Origin: Streptomyces sp. NBC_01116
Lineage (GTDB): Bacteria; Actinomycetota; Actinomycetes; Streptomycetales; Streptomycetaceae
Length of the DNA stretch: 64,000 nt
Assembly: GCF_041435495.1 (NCBI RefSeq)
Contig: NZ_CP108644.1
Location: 3,038,001 to 3,102,000, forward strand
Reading direction: 5' to 3'
Part shown: one piece after another, positions 9,152 to 17,894 of the stretch
Layout of the letters: each line of letters opens with the position of its first letter
How positions within the stretch are numbered: the stretch's first letter is position 1
Position numbers and translations under genes: made by a program
Notes under the pieces: model-generated
Database searches by the model: none
What the model was told of the DNA's origin: nothing
Seen by the model: the letters and a program-made list of their open reading frames with translations, nothing else

Positions 9152-10828
9152 TCACACCAGCGGCGGCGCTCCCTCGCGCGGGAAGCCGAGGATGCCGGGG
9201 CGCTGCTGCCGGGGGTACGGGCCGGCCGGCGGGCGGTAGTCCACGCCGAGGGCGTCGAGCCGGGCGTAGTGGGCGCTCATCCGGGCGTCGAACGCGGCGA
9301 AGTCCCGGTCGGCCGGGGCCGGCAGGGCGGACCAGGCGACCTCGGCGAAGGCGGCGAGGCGCGGGAAGACCTGGTAGTCGACGCGGGCCCGGTTCTGCAT
9401 GACCTCGGTCCAGACGTTGGCCTGGGTGCCCAGGATGTGACGGGCCGCCTCCTCGCCGAGGCCCGGCGGGACGGGCTCGAAGCGGTAGACGTCCTCCAGG
9501 CTGCGGACGTATCCGATGGGCATCGGCTCGTCGGGGCCGCCGTCCTGACGGTGGTCCAGATACACCTGCTGCTCGGGGCACATGACGACGTCGTGCCCGG
9601 CCTCCGCGGCCGCGATGCCGCCGCCGTAGCCGCGCCAGGAGGAGACGGCGGCCCCTTCGGCGAGGCCCCCTTCGAGGATCTCGTCCCAGCCGATGAGGCG
9701 GCGGCCCCGTTCGGTGAGCCAGGCGTCGAAGTGGCGGATGAACCAGGACTGGAGCCCGTCCTCGTCCTTCACGCCGAGTTCGGCGATCCGGGCCTGGGCG
9801 AGCGGGGACTCCTTCCACTGGTCCTTGGGGCACTCGTCGCCGCCCATGTGGACGAACGGGGAGGTCTCGGCGGGGAAGAGTTCGAGCACCTCCTCCAGGA
9901 CGCCTTCGTAGAAGCGCAGGGTGGCGTCGGTGGGGGCGAGGACGTTCGGGGTGACGCCCCAGGTGTCCCAGACGGTCAGGGCGGTGGTGTCGACGACGTC
10001 GGCGTTGCCCAGCTCGGGGTAGGCGCTGATGGCCGCCTGCGAGTGGCCCGGGATGTCGATCTCGGGGACCACCCGGATGTGCCGCTCGGCGGCGTAGGCG
10101 ACGATCTCGCGGATGTCGTCCTGGGTGTAGAAGCCGCCGTAGGGGGTCTCGTCCCACAGCTCGGAGGCCCGGTGGCCGTATTTGGTGCGCGAGCGCCAGG
10201 AGCCGACCTCGGTCAGGCGCGGGTAGCGCTTGATCTCGATGCGCCAGCCCTGGTCGTCGGTGAGGTGGAAGTGGAAGACGTTCAGCTTGTGGGCGGCCAG
10301 CAGGTCCAGGTAGCGCAGGACGTCTTCCTTGGGCAGGAAGTGCCGCGAGACGTCGAGCATCATGCCGCGCCAGCCGAAGCGGGGCTCGTCCTCGACGACG
10401 ACCGCCGGGACCTCCCAGGCGCGGCCCGCGGCGAGCGGCGCACGCCGGAAGGCGTCCGGGCCGAGGAGCTGACGGAGGGTCTGCGCACCCCGGAAGACGC
10501 CCGCGGCGCTGCCGCCCGTGAGGCGTACGGCATCGGCTCCGACGGCGAGGCGGTAGGCCTCGGGGGCCAGTTCCCCGTCGAGGGCGAGCACGATGCCGCC
10601 CTCGCCCGTGCCCTCGGCCAGCGGCAGTCCGGTGGCCGCGCCGAGGGTGGTGCGCAGCCAGCGGGCGACGCCCTCCGTGCCCGGTGCGGCGCTCAGCGGG
10701 GTCGCGTGGCCCAGCGGGTACGGCCCGGAGGGGGCCGGGGTCACGGTGCGCGGGGCGGGGATCAGACCGAGAGCCGCGGTGTCCACGGGCCCCGTGTCGT
10801 CGGTGTGCCCGGTGTTCCGGGGTGCCAT
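9152..10828 (-). CDS. Beta-N-acetylhexosaminidase, GH20 family
   Basis: A 558-residue glycoside hydrolase family 20 enzyme that removes terminal N-acetylglucosamine from chito-oligosaccharides or muropeptides by substrate-assisted catalysis. The GH20b domain (about residues 20-150) is followed by the TIM barrel starting at FGWRGMMLDVSRHFLP. The barrel carries HFHLTDDQGWRIEI and the catalytic Asp-Glu pair HMGGDECPK. There is no signal peptide, so it probably acts in the cytoplasm on imported sugars. It is the last gene of the sugar ABC operon, 4 bp after the second permease, with AAAGGA inside the permease stop region as ribosome site. The dasABCD-like arrangement and upstream DasR operator support an amino-sugar role. 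Confidence 0.93.
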   Translation of the reverse strand: MAPRNTGHTDDTGPVDTAALGLIPAPRTVTPAPSGPYPLGHATPLSAAPGTEGVARWLRTTLGAATGLPLAEGTGEGGIVLALDGELAPEAYRLAVGADAVRLTGGSAAGVFRGAQTLRQLLGPDAFRRAPLAAGRAWEVPAVVVEDEPRFGWRGMMLDVSRHFLPKEDVLRYLDLLAAHKLNVFHFHLTDDQGWRIEIKRYPRLTEVGSWRSRTKYGHRASELWDETPYGGFYTQDDIREIVAYAAERHIRVVPEIDIPGHSQAAISAYPELGNADVVDTTALTVWDTWGVTPNVLAPTDATLRFYEGVLEEVLELFPAETSPFVHMGGDECPKDQWKESPLAQARIAELGVKDEDGLQSWFIRHFDAWLTERGRRLIGWDEILEGGLAEGAAVSSWRGYGGGIAAAEAGHDVVMCPEQQVYLDHRQDGGPDEPMPIGYVRSLEDVYRFEPVPPGLGEEAARHILGTQANVWTEVMQNRARVDYQVFPRLAAFAEVAWSALPAPADRDFAAFDARMSAHYARLDALGVDYRPPAGPYPRQQRPGILGFPREGAPPLV

Positions 10829-10832
10829 GCCA

Positions 10833-11753
10833 TCAGTCCTTTACCGCTCCGCCCAGTCCGGAGACGAGGCGTCGCTGTACGAGTACGAAGAAGACCAGTA
10901 CGGGGATGGTCATCACCGTCGAGGCTGCCATGATCCCTCCCCAGTCGTTCTCGTCCGGTTTGAAGAAGACCAGCAGCGCCATGGGCAGCGTCGACTGGGA
11001 GGTGTCGCTGATGATGAACGACTTCGCGAACAGGAAGTCGTTCCAGGTGGTGATGAAGGAGAAGACGCTGGTCGCCACGAGGCCCGGGAAGACCAGCGGG
11101 AAGAGGATCTGCCACAGGAAGCGGGTGCGGCTGGCCCCGTCGATGTAGGCGGCCTCCTCCAGGGCCTCGGGGACCGCCTTGACGAAGCCGCGCAGCATCC
11201 AGATGGCGAACGGCAGCGAGAAGGCGAGGTGCGGCAGGATCAGCGAGCCGAGCGTGTTCAGCTGGCCGAAGTCCCGCATCAGGAAGAACAGCGGGATGGT
11301 CAGCGCCTCCACCGGCACCATCTGCGCGACCAGGAACATGATCAGCAGCGTGGTGCGGAACTTGAAGCGGAAGCGCGTCACGGCGGTGGCGGCGAGGAAG
11401 GCGATCAGCGCGGAGAGGATGACCACCGTGCCCGCCACCAGCAGGCTGTTGAGGAAGTAGCGCCCGAAGTCCTGCTGTTCGAAGACCCGGCGGAACGAGT
11501 CGAGCGAGGGGGCGAGCGTCCAGGGGCGGGCGTCGGTGGACTGGATCTCCCCGGCCGGTTTGAAGGCGGAGAGCACCATCCAGTACAGGGGGAAGGCGAC
11601 CGCGACGGCGAGCAGCAGGGCGGTGGCCTCGGCGGCCAGCCTGCCGGGCCGCTTGACGCGCAGCAGCCTGGCGATGCCGCCGCCGCGCGTGGCGCCGCTC
11701 GCGGGACCGCGTACGGGGCCCTCGCGTACGGGACTGTCGGTCGTCGCGCTCAC
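10833..11753 (-). CDS. Sugar ABC transporter permease (MalG-type)
   Basis: A 306-residue inner-membrane permease with six predicted segments and the cytoplasmic EAA loop (EEAAYIDGASRTRFLWQILFPLV) that docks the ATPase. It starts at GTG 11753, overlapping the stop of the first permease as GTGA. No ATPase gene is present in the operon; by analogy with Streptomyces amino-sugar systems the shared ATPase MsiK would energise it. That is family knowledge, not visible here. Substrate is probably GlcNAc or chito-oligosaccharides given the hexosaminidase next door and the DasR site. Confidence 0.9.
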   Translation of the reverse strand: MSATTDSPVREGPVRGPASGATRGGGIARLLRVKRPGRLAAEATALLLAVAVAFPLYWMVLSAFKPAGEIQSTDARPWTLAPSLDSFRRVFEQQDFGRYFLNSLLVAGTVVILSALIAFLAATAVTRFRFKFRTTLLIMFLVAQMVPVEALTIPLFFLMRDFGQLNTLGSLILPHLAFSLPFAIWMLRGFVKAVPEALEEAAYIDGASRTRFLWQILFPLVFPGLVATSVFSFITTWNDFLFAKSFIISDTSQSTLPMALLVFFKPDENDWGGIMAASTVMTIPVLVFFVLVQRRLVSGLGGAVKD

Positions 11754-12730
11754 AGTTCCTCCCCCTGGCGCCTCACCAGGCGCAGATAGACCAGCGTGAC
11801 GGCCAGCAGGATCACCAGCATCACGACGCCGATCGCGGATCCGAGGCTGTACTGCGAGGACGCGAACGCCTTCTGGTACGCGTACACGTTGAGCACCAGG
11901 TTCTGGCCGGCGATGCCGCCGCCGTTGGTCATGACGTAGATCTGGGTGAAGACCTTGAAGTCCCAGATGATCGACTGGATGGTGACGACGATCAGGATGG
12001 GCTTGAGCATCGGCGCCATGATGGTGCGCCAGATCCGCCACTGGGACGCGCCGTCCAGCGAGGCGGCCTCCAGCACTTCGGTCGGGATGGCCCGGATGCC
12101 CGCGTACACGGTGACCATCACGAACGGGAAAGAGCACCACAGGACTTCGAGGAGCACCAGGGCGAAGGCGCTGTAGCGCCCGTACGTCCAGGAGAAGTCG
12201 CCGAGTCCCAGCACCTTGTTCACCGGTCCGAAGTCGGGGTCGAAGAGGAAGACCCAGACGGTGGAGCCGGTGATCGCGGGGGTGGCCCAGGCGCCGAGCG
12301 CGGCCATCATCAGCGCGAGCCGGGGCAGGGCGCGGATGCGGGTGAGCAGGACGGCCAGCGCGCAGCCGACGAACAGGGTGGAGACCACGCAGGCCGCGGC
12401 GAAGACCACGGTGGCGAGGAGGACCTGCCAGAACTGGCTGTCGTTGAAGAGGGTGGCGTAGTTGCCGAAGCCCTGGAAGGTGGTGGGTTCGCCACCGCTG
12501 ACCTGGGCCTGGGTGTACTCCAGGAACGAGATCAGGCCGAGCTGGTAGATCGGGTAGACCAGCAGTCCGGCGAGCAGGACGAGCGCCGGCAGGAGGTAGA
12601 GCCACGGGGTCCAGCCGGAGCGGTTCGCGGGCGAGACGGACCGGCCGCGCCGGGGCGGGCGGGCGGGCGGGGTCCCGCCGCCCTTCCCGGCCGCGGGCGG
12701 CACCTTGAGCGAGGTGGTGTGCGTGGTCAT
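11750..12730 (-). CDS. Sugar ABC transporter permease (MalF-type)
   Basis: A 326-residue membrane permease. After a Gly/Pro/Arg-rich cytoplasmic N-terminus of about 40 residues come six predicted membrane segments and the EAA motif (LEAASLDGASQWRIWRTIMAPML). It sits 2 bp downstream of the binding-protein gene and overlaps the second permease by 4 nt, so the operon is translated as a coupled unit. It pairs with the MalG-type permease to form the channel of a CUT1 sugar importer. No ATPase is encoded nearby. Confidence 0.9.
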   Translation of the reverse strand: MTTHTTSLKVPPAAGKGGGTPPARPPRRGRSVSPANRSGWTPWLYLLPALVLLAGLLVYPIYQLGLISFLEYTQAQVSGGEPTTFQGFGNYATLFNDSQFWQVLLATVVFAAACVVSTLFVGCALAVLLTRIRALPRLALMMAALGAWATPAITGSTVWVFLFDPDFGPVNKVLGLGDFSWTYGRYSAFALVLLEVLWCSFPFVMVTVYAGIRAIPTEVLEAASLDGASQWRIWRTIMAPMLKPILIVVTIQSIIWDFKVFTQIYVMTNGGGIAGQNLVLNVYAYQKAFASSQYSLGSAIGVVMLVILLAVTLVYLRLVRRQGEEL

Positions 12731-12732
12731 CG

Positions 12733-14037
12733 TCAGCCCGCGTCGGTGAAGGCCGTGTCCATCTTCTTCGCCGCGTCGTCCGAGGCCCGGGCCACGTCCT
12801 TACGGCCGGAGACGATCTCCTGGAACATCGTCGGCAGGATCAGCGAGGCGTCGATCTGGCCCCAGGCGGGCGACGCGGGGACGAACTTGGCGCCCGCGCC
12901 CAGGGTCTGGACGAACGGGGCGACGAAGGGCTCCTTCTTCGCGGCGTTGTCCAGGACGTCGGTGTAGGTGGGCAGGAAGCCCATCGCGTCGAACATCTCG
13001 GCCTGGGTCTTCTTGCCGCTGAGCGACTTCATCAGGTCGACGGCGAGGGTGCGGTGCGCACTGCTCTTGAGGACGCCGAGGTTGTTGCCGCCCGCGAAGG
13101 CGGGGGCGATGGAGTTCTTGGCGATGCCGGGCAGCGGGACGACGGCGTACTTGCCCTTGACCGCGCCCGCCTCGACGGCCGCGTGGCTGAAGTCGCCGCC
13201 GATGGCCATGGCGGCCTTTCCGGAGGCGAAGGCGGTCACGGTGGCGTTGCCGCCCATGGAGGCGCACTTGGCGGCCGGGCAGTTGTCGTCGCCGAAGAGG
13301 GAGGTGTAGGCCTCGATGCCCTTGCGGGCCTTCTCGCTGTTGATGCCGGACTTGTACGTCCCGTCGGTCTCGCCGGCGAGTTCGCCGCCGTTGGCCCAGA
13401 TGAAGGGCATCGCGCCGTAGGTGTACGCGCCGCCGACCGCGAGGCCGTAGAGGTCGGGCTTGGCCTTGCGGATCTTCTTGGCGGTGGAGATCAGCTCGGC
13501 CTGGGACTTGGGGGCCTCGATGCCGAGGTCCTCGAAGACGTCGGTGCGGTAGTAGAGGGCCCGGACGCCGACGAAGAAGGGCGCGCCGTAGACCTTGTCG
13601 CCGACGGTGACGGACTGCTTGGCGATCGGGTCGGTGTCCTTGGCCTCGTCCCAGGCGCCGAACTCCTCGGTGATGTCCGCGAGTCCGCCGTCCTTGACGT
13701 ATCCGGCGGTGTCGGAGTTGCCGTACTCGATGAGGTCCGGGGCGCTCTTGGGGTCGTTGAACGCGGCCTTGATCCGCTGTGCGCGGGTGTCGACCGGTAT
13801 GTACTCGACCTCGACCTTCGCGCCCTTGTGGGCCTTCTCGAACGCGGCGACGGCCGTGTCGACGACCTTCTCCTTGGGCTTGTTGCCGACCTCCTGGAAG
13901 AGCCAGACACGGAGCGTGCCGCTCTTGTCGTCACCCTTCGCACTGGTGTCGGAGGTCTGCGGCGCGCAGGCGGTGGCGGTGAGGCCGGCCAGCACAAGCG
14001 CCGCAGCCGGGGCGGCAATTCGGGCAGAAAGCTTCAT
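12733..14037 (-). CDS. Sugar ABC transporter substrate-binding lipoprotein
   Basis: A 434-residue family 1 extracellular solute-binding protein. Signal peptide MKLSARIAAPAAALVLAG with lipobox LTATAC gives a lipidated cysteine at about residue 24. The mature part has the usual features (LIEYGNSDTAGYVKDGGLADI, GAPFFVGVRALYYRTDVFEDLG, FASGKAAMAIGGDFS). The ATG has GGGG about 6 nt upstream. It is first in an operon of binding protein, two permeases and a GH20 hexosaminidase, behind a DasR-type operator, so the likely ligand is an amino sugar. From memory S. coelicolor has the same set at SCO2943-2946; equivalence needs a search. Confidence 0.92.
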   Translation of the reverse strand: MKLSARIAAPAAALVLAGLTATACAPQTSDTSAKGDDKSGTLRVWLFQEVGNKPKEKVVDTAVAAFEKAHKGAKVEVEYIPVDTRAQRIKAAFNDPKSAPDLIEYGNSDTAGYVKDGGLADITEEFGAWDEAKDTDPIAKQSVTVGDKVYGAPFFVGVRALYYRTDVFEDLGIEAPKSQAELISTAKKIRKAKPDLYGLAVGGAYTYGAMPFIWANGGELAGETDGTYKSGINSEKARKGIEAYTSLFGDDNCPAAKCASMGGNATVTAFASGKAAMAIGGDFSHAAVEAGAVKGKYAVVPLPGIAKNSIAPAFAGGNNLGVLKSSAHRTLAVDLMKSLSGKKTQAEMFDAMGFLPTYTDVLDNAAKKEPFVAPFVQTLGAGAKFVPASPAWGQIDASLILPTMFQEIVSGRKDVARASDDAAKKMDTAFTDAG

Positions 14038-14059
14038 CCGGAACCCCTACCGGTCATGC

Positions 14060-14076
14060 GTTGCATCATGTGCAAC
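14060..14076. promoter_or_regulatory. Inverted repeat just upstream of the binding-protein start
   Basis: GTTGCATCATGTGCAAC is a 6-bp inverted repeat with a 5-nt spacer, 23 bp upstream of the binding-protein ATG. A related GTGCAAC half-site lies at about 14170. Position near the transcription start suggests a second, operon-specific repressor site in addition to the DasR box. The cognate regulator is unknown and not encoded next door. Confidence 0.4.
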
Positions 14077-14132
14077 GTGCGTTTCGTTCTGCACAACTGG
14101 CAGGAGAGTAGATCCGCGTTCCGGCGACGACA

Positions 14133-14148
14133 AGTGGTCTCGACCACT
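14133..14148. promoter_or_regulatory. DasR-responsive element (dre)
   Basis: AGTGGTCTCGACCACT is a 16-bp near-perfect palindrome that differs from the ideal AGTGGTCTAGACCACT at one central base. This is the known dre consensus bound by the GntR-family repressor DasR, which is released by glucosamine-6-phosphate. It lies about 96 bp upstream of the binding-protein start codon, in the only promoter region of the sugar operon. Regulation by DasR is therefore a strong prediction from the sequence. Confidence 0.9.
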
Positions 14149-14217
14149 CTGTGACCAGCGGATGCAGCCCGTGCAACGCGACCAAACCGTCACCGGGAGT
14201 GACCGGGGCAAGCGGAA

Positions 14218-14255
14218 GGCCCCCGGAGCGTGCGGTGTCGCACGCTCCGGGGGCC
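14218..14255 (-). terminator. Hairpin terminator after the DUF3039 gene
   Basis: A perfect 17-bp stem (GGCCCCCGGAGCGTGCG and its complement) around a GTGT loop, 23 bp beyond the DUF3039 stop. There is no U-tract, which is common for Streptomyces terminators. Confidence 0.8.
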
Positions 14256-14277
14256 TGACAGCAGGTGGGGTCCGGAC

Positions 14278-14574
14278 CTACTTCTTGTCCTTGCCGCCGC
14301 CCTTGCCCTTGTCCTTGTCGCCGCCGGCGCCCATGGACTCGTAGATCTCCTTGCACATGGGACAGACCGGGTACTTCTTGGGGTCGCGCCCCGGCACCCA
14401 GACCTTCCCGCACAGCGCGACCACGGGAGTGCCCTCCAGGGCACTCGCCATGATCTTGTCCTTCTGGACGTAGTGGGCGTAGCGCTCGTGGTCGCCGTCG
14501 CCCCTCGACACCTGCGGCGTGGGCTCGACGAGGGTCCCCGTACCTGCCCCGCGATCGGGCTCAAGAGTGCTCAT
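14278..14574 (-). CDS. DUF3039 family protein
   Basis: A 98-residue conserved actinobacterial protein. The ATG at 14574 (MSTLEPDRG) is preferred over a TTG 9 nt upstream because this N-terminus matches the family form as I remember it. A likely metal site is formed by VALCGKVWVPG and CPMCKEIY (one Cys plus a C-x2-C), a rubredoxin-like or zinc-ribbon arrangement. The tail is a run of Gly/Lys/Asp (KDKGKGGGKDKK). No function is established. It is followed by a strong hairpin terminator and is not obviously coupled to its neighbours. Confidence 0.9.
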   Translation of the reverse strand: MSTLEPDRGAGTGTLVEPTPQVSRGDGDHERYAHYVQKDKIMASALEGTPVVALCGKVWVPGRDPKKYPVCPMCKEIYESMGAGGDKDKGKGGGKDKK

Positions 14575-14695
14575 AACCGCCAAGGGTACTGAAAGAGACG
14601 GCCTCCGGTTGAGGGAAGGGTCACGCCCGTCCGAGCGGAGGTTCGTCCCCCAGGTGAACGACCGGGCGCCCCCGGGCCGAGCGGCGGTTCGTCGC

Positions 14696-15256
14696 TCAGT
14701 TGAGCGAAGGGTCGTCCGGATACGTGGCGATCATCGCCAGTTCGCTGCGCTGGCGGCGGAGCACCGCGCGCCAGAGCCGTTCGGGGCGCGGGGAGGAGAC
14801 GTCACCGGGCTCCGACTCGACCACGTACCACGCGCCCTCGTTCAGCTCGCCCTCCAGCTGACCTGGGCCCCAGCCCGCGTATCCGGCGAAGATCCGCAGC
14901 GAACCGAGGGCGGGGCCGAGCAGCTCGGGCGGGGTCTCCAGGTCGACCAGGCCGATCGCCCCGTGCACCCGCCGCCAGCCGAGCGGGCCCTCGTCGCCGG
15001 GGATCACCGCCACACCGAGCGCGGAGTCGAGCGAGACCGGGCCGCCCTGGAAGACGACGTCCGGCTCGCCGGTCAGGGCGGCCCAGGACGCGAGGATGTC
15101 GCCGACGCCCACCGGGGTCGGGCGGTTGAGGACCACGCCGAGGGAGCCCTCCTCGTCGTGGTCGAGGAGCAGCACCACCGCCCGGTCGAAATTCGGGTCC
15201 GTGAGGGCGGGTGCGGCCACGAGCAGCCGCCCTGTGAGCGAGGACACCTCCGTCAT
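14696..15256 (-). CDS. YqgE/AlgH family protein (UPF0301)
   Basis: A 186-residue protein of the YqgE/AlgH family, a conserved cytoplasmic protein of unknown biochemical role. Family hallmarks are LTGRLLVAAPALTDPNFDRAVVLLLDHDEEGSLGVVLNRP at the N-terminus, VFQGGPVSLDS, and RIFAGYAGWGPGQLEGEL. It is transcribed away from murA, sharing about 290 bp with it. Past its stop, 14640-14720 holds two similar stretches (GAGCGGAGGTTCGTC and GAGCGGCGGTTCGTC), a small degenerate direct repeat that includes the end of the coding region. Confidence 0.93.
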   Translation of the reverse strand: MTEVSSLTGRLLVAAPALTDPNFDRAVVLLLDHDEEGSLGVVLNRPTPVGVGDILASWAALTGEPDVVFQGGPVSLDSALGVAVIPGDEGPLGWRRVHGAIGLVDLETPPELLGPALGSLRIFAGYAGWGPGQLEGELNEGAWYVVESEPGDVSSPRPERLWRAVLRRQRSELAMIATYPDDPSLN

Positions 15257-15400
15257 GGCAGGAATGATCCCGCATCTTCACCCCCGACGGGGGGTGAGTG
15301 ACCGCGATGCCGCCCTCAGGAGAGCGAGCGCAGCTCAGGGCGCACGGAGGCACGGGGAGCGCACCCTCGCGCGGGGGCACGGTGGGCCATCCGGACGGTA

Positions 15401-15430
15401 ACCCTCCGCAAGATCGGATGCGCGGAGGGT
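15401..15430. repeat. Inverted repeat between yqgE and murA
   Basis: ACCCTCCGC and GCGGAGGGT (9 bp) separated by 12 nt. It lies in the divergent promoter region and could be an operator or a leader hairpin. A second pairing, CCCCCC with GGGGGG across about 14 nt, lies at about 15459-15484 just upstream of murA. Confidence 0.4.
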
Positions 15431-15543
15431 GTTGTGGCGGATTCATGACGTTCGTACACCCCCCATCGTCTTACGGAAGGGGGGTAGGAGGCCATTACCC
15501 TTTTCGTTGGCCCCCTGCCCGACCACTCCGGAACGCGAGATAC

Positions 15544-16884
15544 ATGACCGGCACAGACGATGTCCTGCTTGTCCACGGCGGAACCCCGCTGGAGGGCGAG
15601 ATCCGCGTCCGAGGCGCCAAGAACCTGGTGCCGAAGGCCATGGTCGCCGCGCTGCTCGGCAGCGGGCCCAGCCGCCTCCGCAATGTTCCCGACATCCGTG
15701 ACGTACGGGTGGTCCGGGGGCTCCTCCAGCTCCACGGCGTCACCGTCCGCCCCGGCGACGAGCCGGGCGAACTGATCCTCGACCCCTCGCACGTCGAGTC
15801 GGCGAACGTCGCCGACATCGATGCCCACGCGGGCTCGTCGCGCATCCCGATCCTGTTCTGCGGCCCGCTGCTGCACCGCCTCGGCCACGCCTTCATCCCG
15901 GGCCTGGGCGGCTGCGACATCGGCGGCCGGCCGATCGACTTCCACTTCGAGGTGCTGCGCCAGTTCGGCGCGACCATCGAGAAGCGGGCGGACGGCCAGT
16001 ACCTGGAGGCCCCGCAGCGGCTGCGCGGCACCAAGATCCGGCTGCCGTACCCGTCGGTGGGCTCCACCGAGCAGGTGCTGCTCACCGCCGTCCTCGCCGA
16101 GGGCGTCACCGAGCTGTCCAACGCGGCCGTCGAGCCGGAGATCGAGGACCTCATCTGCGTACTGCAGAAGATGGGCGCGATCATCTCCATGGACACCGAC
16201 CGGACCATCCGGATCACCGGTGTCGACAGGCTCGACGGATACACCCACCGGGCGATCCCGGACCGCCTGGAGGCGGCTTCCTGGGCGTCGGCGGCGCTGG
16301 CGACCGAGGGCAACATCTATGTGCGCGGTGCCCAGCAGCGCTCGATGATGACCTTCCTGAACACCTTCCGCCGGGTCGGCGGGGCCTTCGAGATCGACGA
16401 CGAGGGCATCCGCTTCTGGCACCCGGGCGGCGCGCTGAACGCCATCGCGCTGGAGACGGACGTGCACCCCGGCTTCCAGACGGACTGGCAGCAGCCCCTG
16501 GTGGTCGCGCTGACGCAGGCCGCGGGCCTGTCGATCGTCCACGAGACGGTGTACGAGTCGCGGCTCGGCTTCACCTCCGCGCTCAACCAGATGGGCGCGC
16601 ACATCCAGCTGTACCGCGAGTGCCTCGGCGGCTCGGACTGCCGCTTCGGGCAGCGCAACTTCCTGCACTCGGCGGTCGTCTCCGGACCGACCAAGCTCCA
16701 GGGCGCCGACCTGGTCATCCCGGACCTCCGGGGCGGTTTCTCGTACCTGATCGCGGCGCTGGCGGCGCAGGGCACCTCCCGGGTGCACGGCATCGACCTG
16801 ATCAACCGCGGTTACGAGAACTTCATGGAGAAGCTGGAGAAGCTCGGCGCGAAGGTCGAGCTGCCGGGCGGTTCGCTCGTCTGA
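15544..16884 (+). CDS. murA: UDP-N-acetylglucosamine 1-carboxyvinyltransferase
   Basis: A 446-residue MurA, which transfers enolpyruvate from PEP to UDP-GlcNAc, the first committed step of peptidoglycan synthesis. The N-terminus has the GAKNLVPKAMVAALL substrate-binding motif (Lys-Asn pair near residue 26). The flexible-loop cysteine is conserved (GLGGCDIGGRPIDFH, Cys124), which predicts fosfomycin sensitivity. The C-terminal half has TDWQQPLVVALTQA. ATG at 15544 was chosen because the conserved core starts right after it; the frame opens upstream but that part is unlike the family. It is followed by a 21-bp hairpin terminator. Confidence 0.97.
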   Translation: MTGTDDVLLVHGGTPLEGEIRVRGAKNLVPKAMVAALLGSGPSRLRNVPDIRDVRVVRGLLQLHGVTVRPGDEPGELILDPSHVESANVADIDAHAGSSRIPILFCGPLLHRLGHAFIPGLGGCDIGGRPIDFHFEVLRQFGATIEKRADGQYLEAPQRLRGTKIRLPYPSVGSTEQVLLTAVLAEGVTELSNAAVEPEIEDLICVLQKMGAIISMDTDRTIRITGVDRLDGYTHRAIPDRLEAASWASAALATEGNIYVRGAQQRSMMTFLNTFRRVGGAFEIDDEGIRFWHPGGALNAIALETDVHPGFQTDWQQPLVVALTQAAGLSIVHETVYESRLGFTSALNQMGAHIQLYRECLGGSDCRFGQRNFLHSAVVSGPTKLQGADLVIPDLRGGFSYLIAALAAQGTSRVHGIDLINRGYENFMEKLEKLGAKVELPGGSLV

Positions 16885-16958
16885 CCGTCCCCGTGCGCCG
16901 TGAAGGCCGCACAGTGCTGCCGCACACAGCACTGCGCACCGCGCAGTTCCCGCGTGAG

Positions 16959-17004
16959 CGGCCCGCCGCCCCGGCTCCGGACTCGGAGCCGGGGCGGCGG
17001 GCCG
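16959..17004. terminator. Bidirectional hairpin terminator between murA and the AraC gene
   Basis: A perfect 21-bp stem with a GACT loop between two convergent genes. A second smaller hairpin (AGTGCTG/CAGCACT) lies at 16914-16934. Confidence 0.85.
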
Positions 17005-17011
17005 TCGGGCG

Positions 17012-17845
17012 TCAGAAGGGCCCCTGAAGGCCGCGAGAGCGGGCATGGCGGGCATAGCGGCCCGGGGTGGTACCCGCGATGCGCTTGAAGTGCCGGGTGA
17101 GGTGGGACTGGTCGTGGAAGCCGACGGCGGCGGCCGCCTCGCCCGGCGGCATCCCGTCGAGCAGCAGGCGGCGGGCCCGGTCGACCCGGCGGGACGTCAC
17201 GTACTGGTGCGGCGCGATGGCGTACGCCGCGCTGAAGGCCCGTACGAGATGGGTGGGGTGCGCGTGGACCAGCCGGGCGGCCTCGGCCAGGGTGACGCCC
17301 TCGCGCAGCCGCTCGTCGAGGAGCTCGCGCAGGTCCATCGCGACGCCCCGGCGGCCTCCCGCCGGGCCCGCCGGGAGGCCGCCGGGGCGCAGGTGCCCCC
17401 GGAGCCGCTCGCCGACGAACGCCAGCCGGCTCTCCGCCTCGAACGCGTCGCCCGGGTCGGCGAGTGCGGTGTGCAGCCGGCCGACGCGGGTGCGCAGCAG
17501 CGGGTCGGCGAGGTCGGGGGTGTCCACGGCGGGTCCGACGAGGCTCGCGTCGAGGTGCGTCATGTCCAGGTAGATCACCCGTTTGCGGAAGCCGTCGGAG
17601 GTCGCGGGAGAGCCGTTGTGCGGGACGCCGGGCGGCAGCAGGCTCACCGTGCCGTCCGGGGTGCCGCGCTCGTGGCGGTCCAGGTCGTAGCGGACGGCGC
17701 CGTCGTCGACGATCAGGAGCGTCCAGGCGTCGTGGACGTGCATGGGGTAGGCGTGCTCGGTGAAGCGGGCGTGGAAGACCTCCACGACGCCGGCGACGGC
17801 CGGACGCCAGGCCGCGACGTCCCTGATCTCCTGCCGTGGCGCCAC
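17012..17845 (-). CDS. AraC family transcriptional regulator
   Basis: A 277-residue regulator. The N-terminal cupin-like sensing domain (HAYPMHVHDAWTLLIVDDG, PGVPHNG) is followed by the C-terminal double helix-turn-helix (TLAEAARLVHAHPTHLVRAFSAAYAIAPHQYVTSRR, then AAAAVGFHDQSHLTRHFKRIAGTTPGRY). Start: GTG 17845, giving a 49-bp gap to the divergent DUF2000 gene. An upstream ATG at 17896 is possible, but its codon would overlap the neighbour's start codon on the other strand. The divergent arrangement suggests it controls the DUF2000 gene. Confidence 0.9.
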   Translation of the reverse strand: MAPRQEIRDVAAWRPAVAGVVEVFHARFTEHAYPMHVHDAWTLLIVDDGAVRYDLDRHERGTPDGTVSLLPPGVPHNGSPATSDGFRKRVIYLDMTHLDASLVGPAVDTPDLADPLLRTRVGRLHTALADPGDAFEAESRLAFVGERLRGHLRPGGLPAGPAGGRRGVAMDLRELLDERLREGVTLAEAARLVHAHPTHLVRAFSAAYAIAPHQYVTSRRVDRARRLLLDGMPPGEAAAAVGFHDQSHLTRHFKRIAGTTPGRYARHARSRGLQGPF

Positions 17846-17894
17846 GCCAAGAACGTACAAGACCGCGTCCGGGTCCACCGGCCAGTCTCGAACC

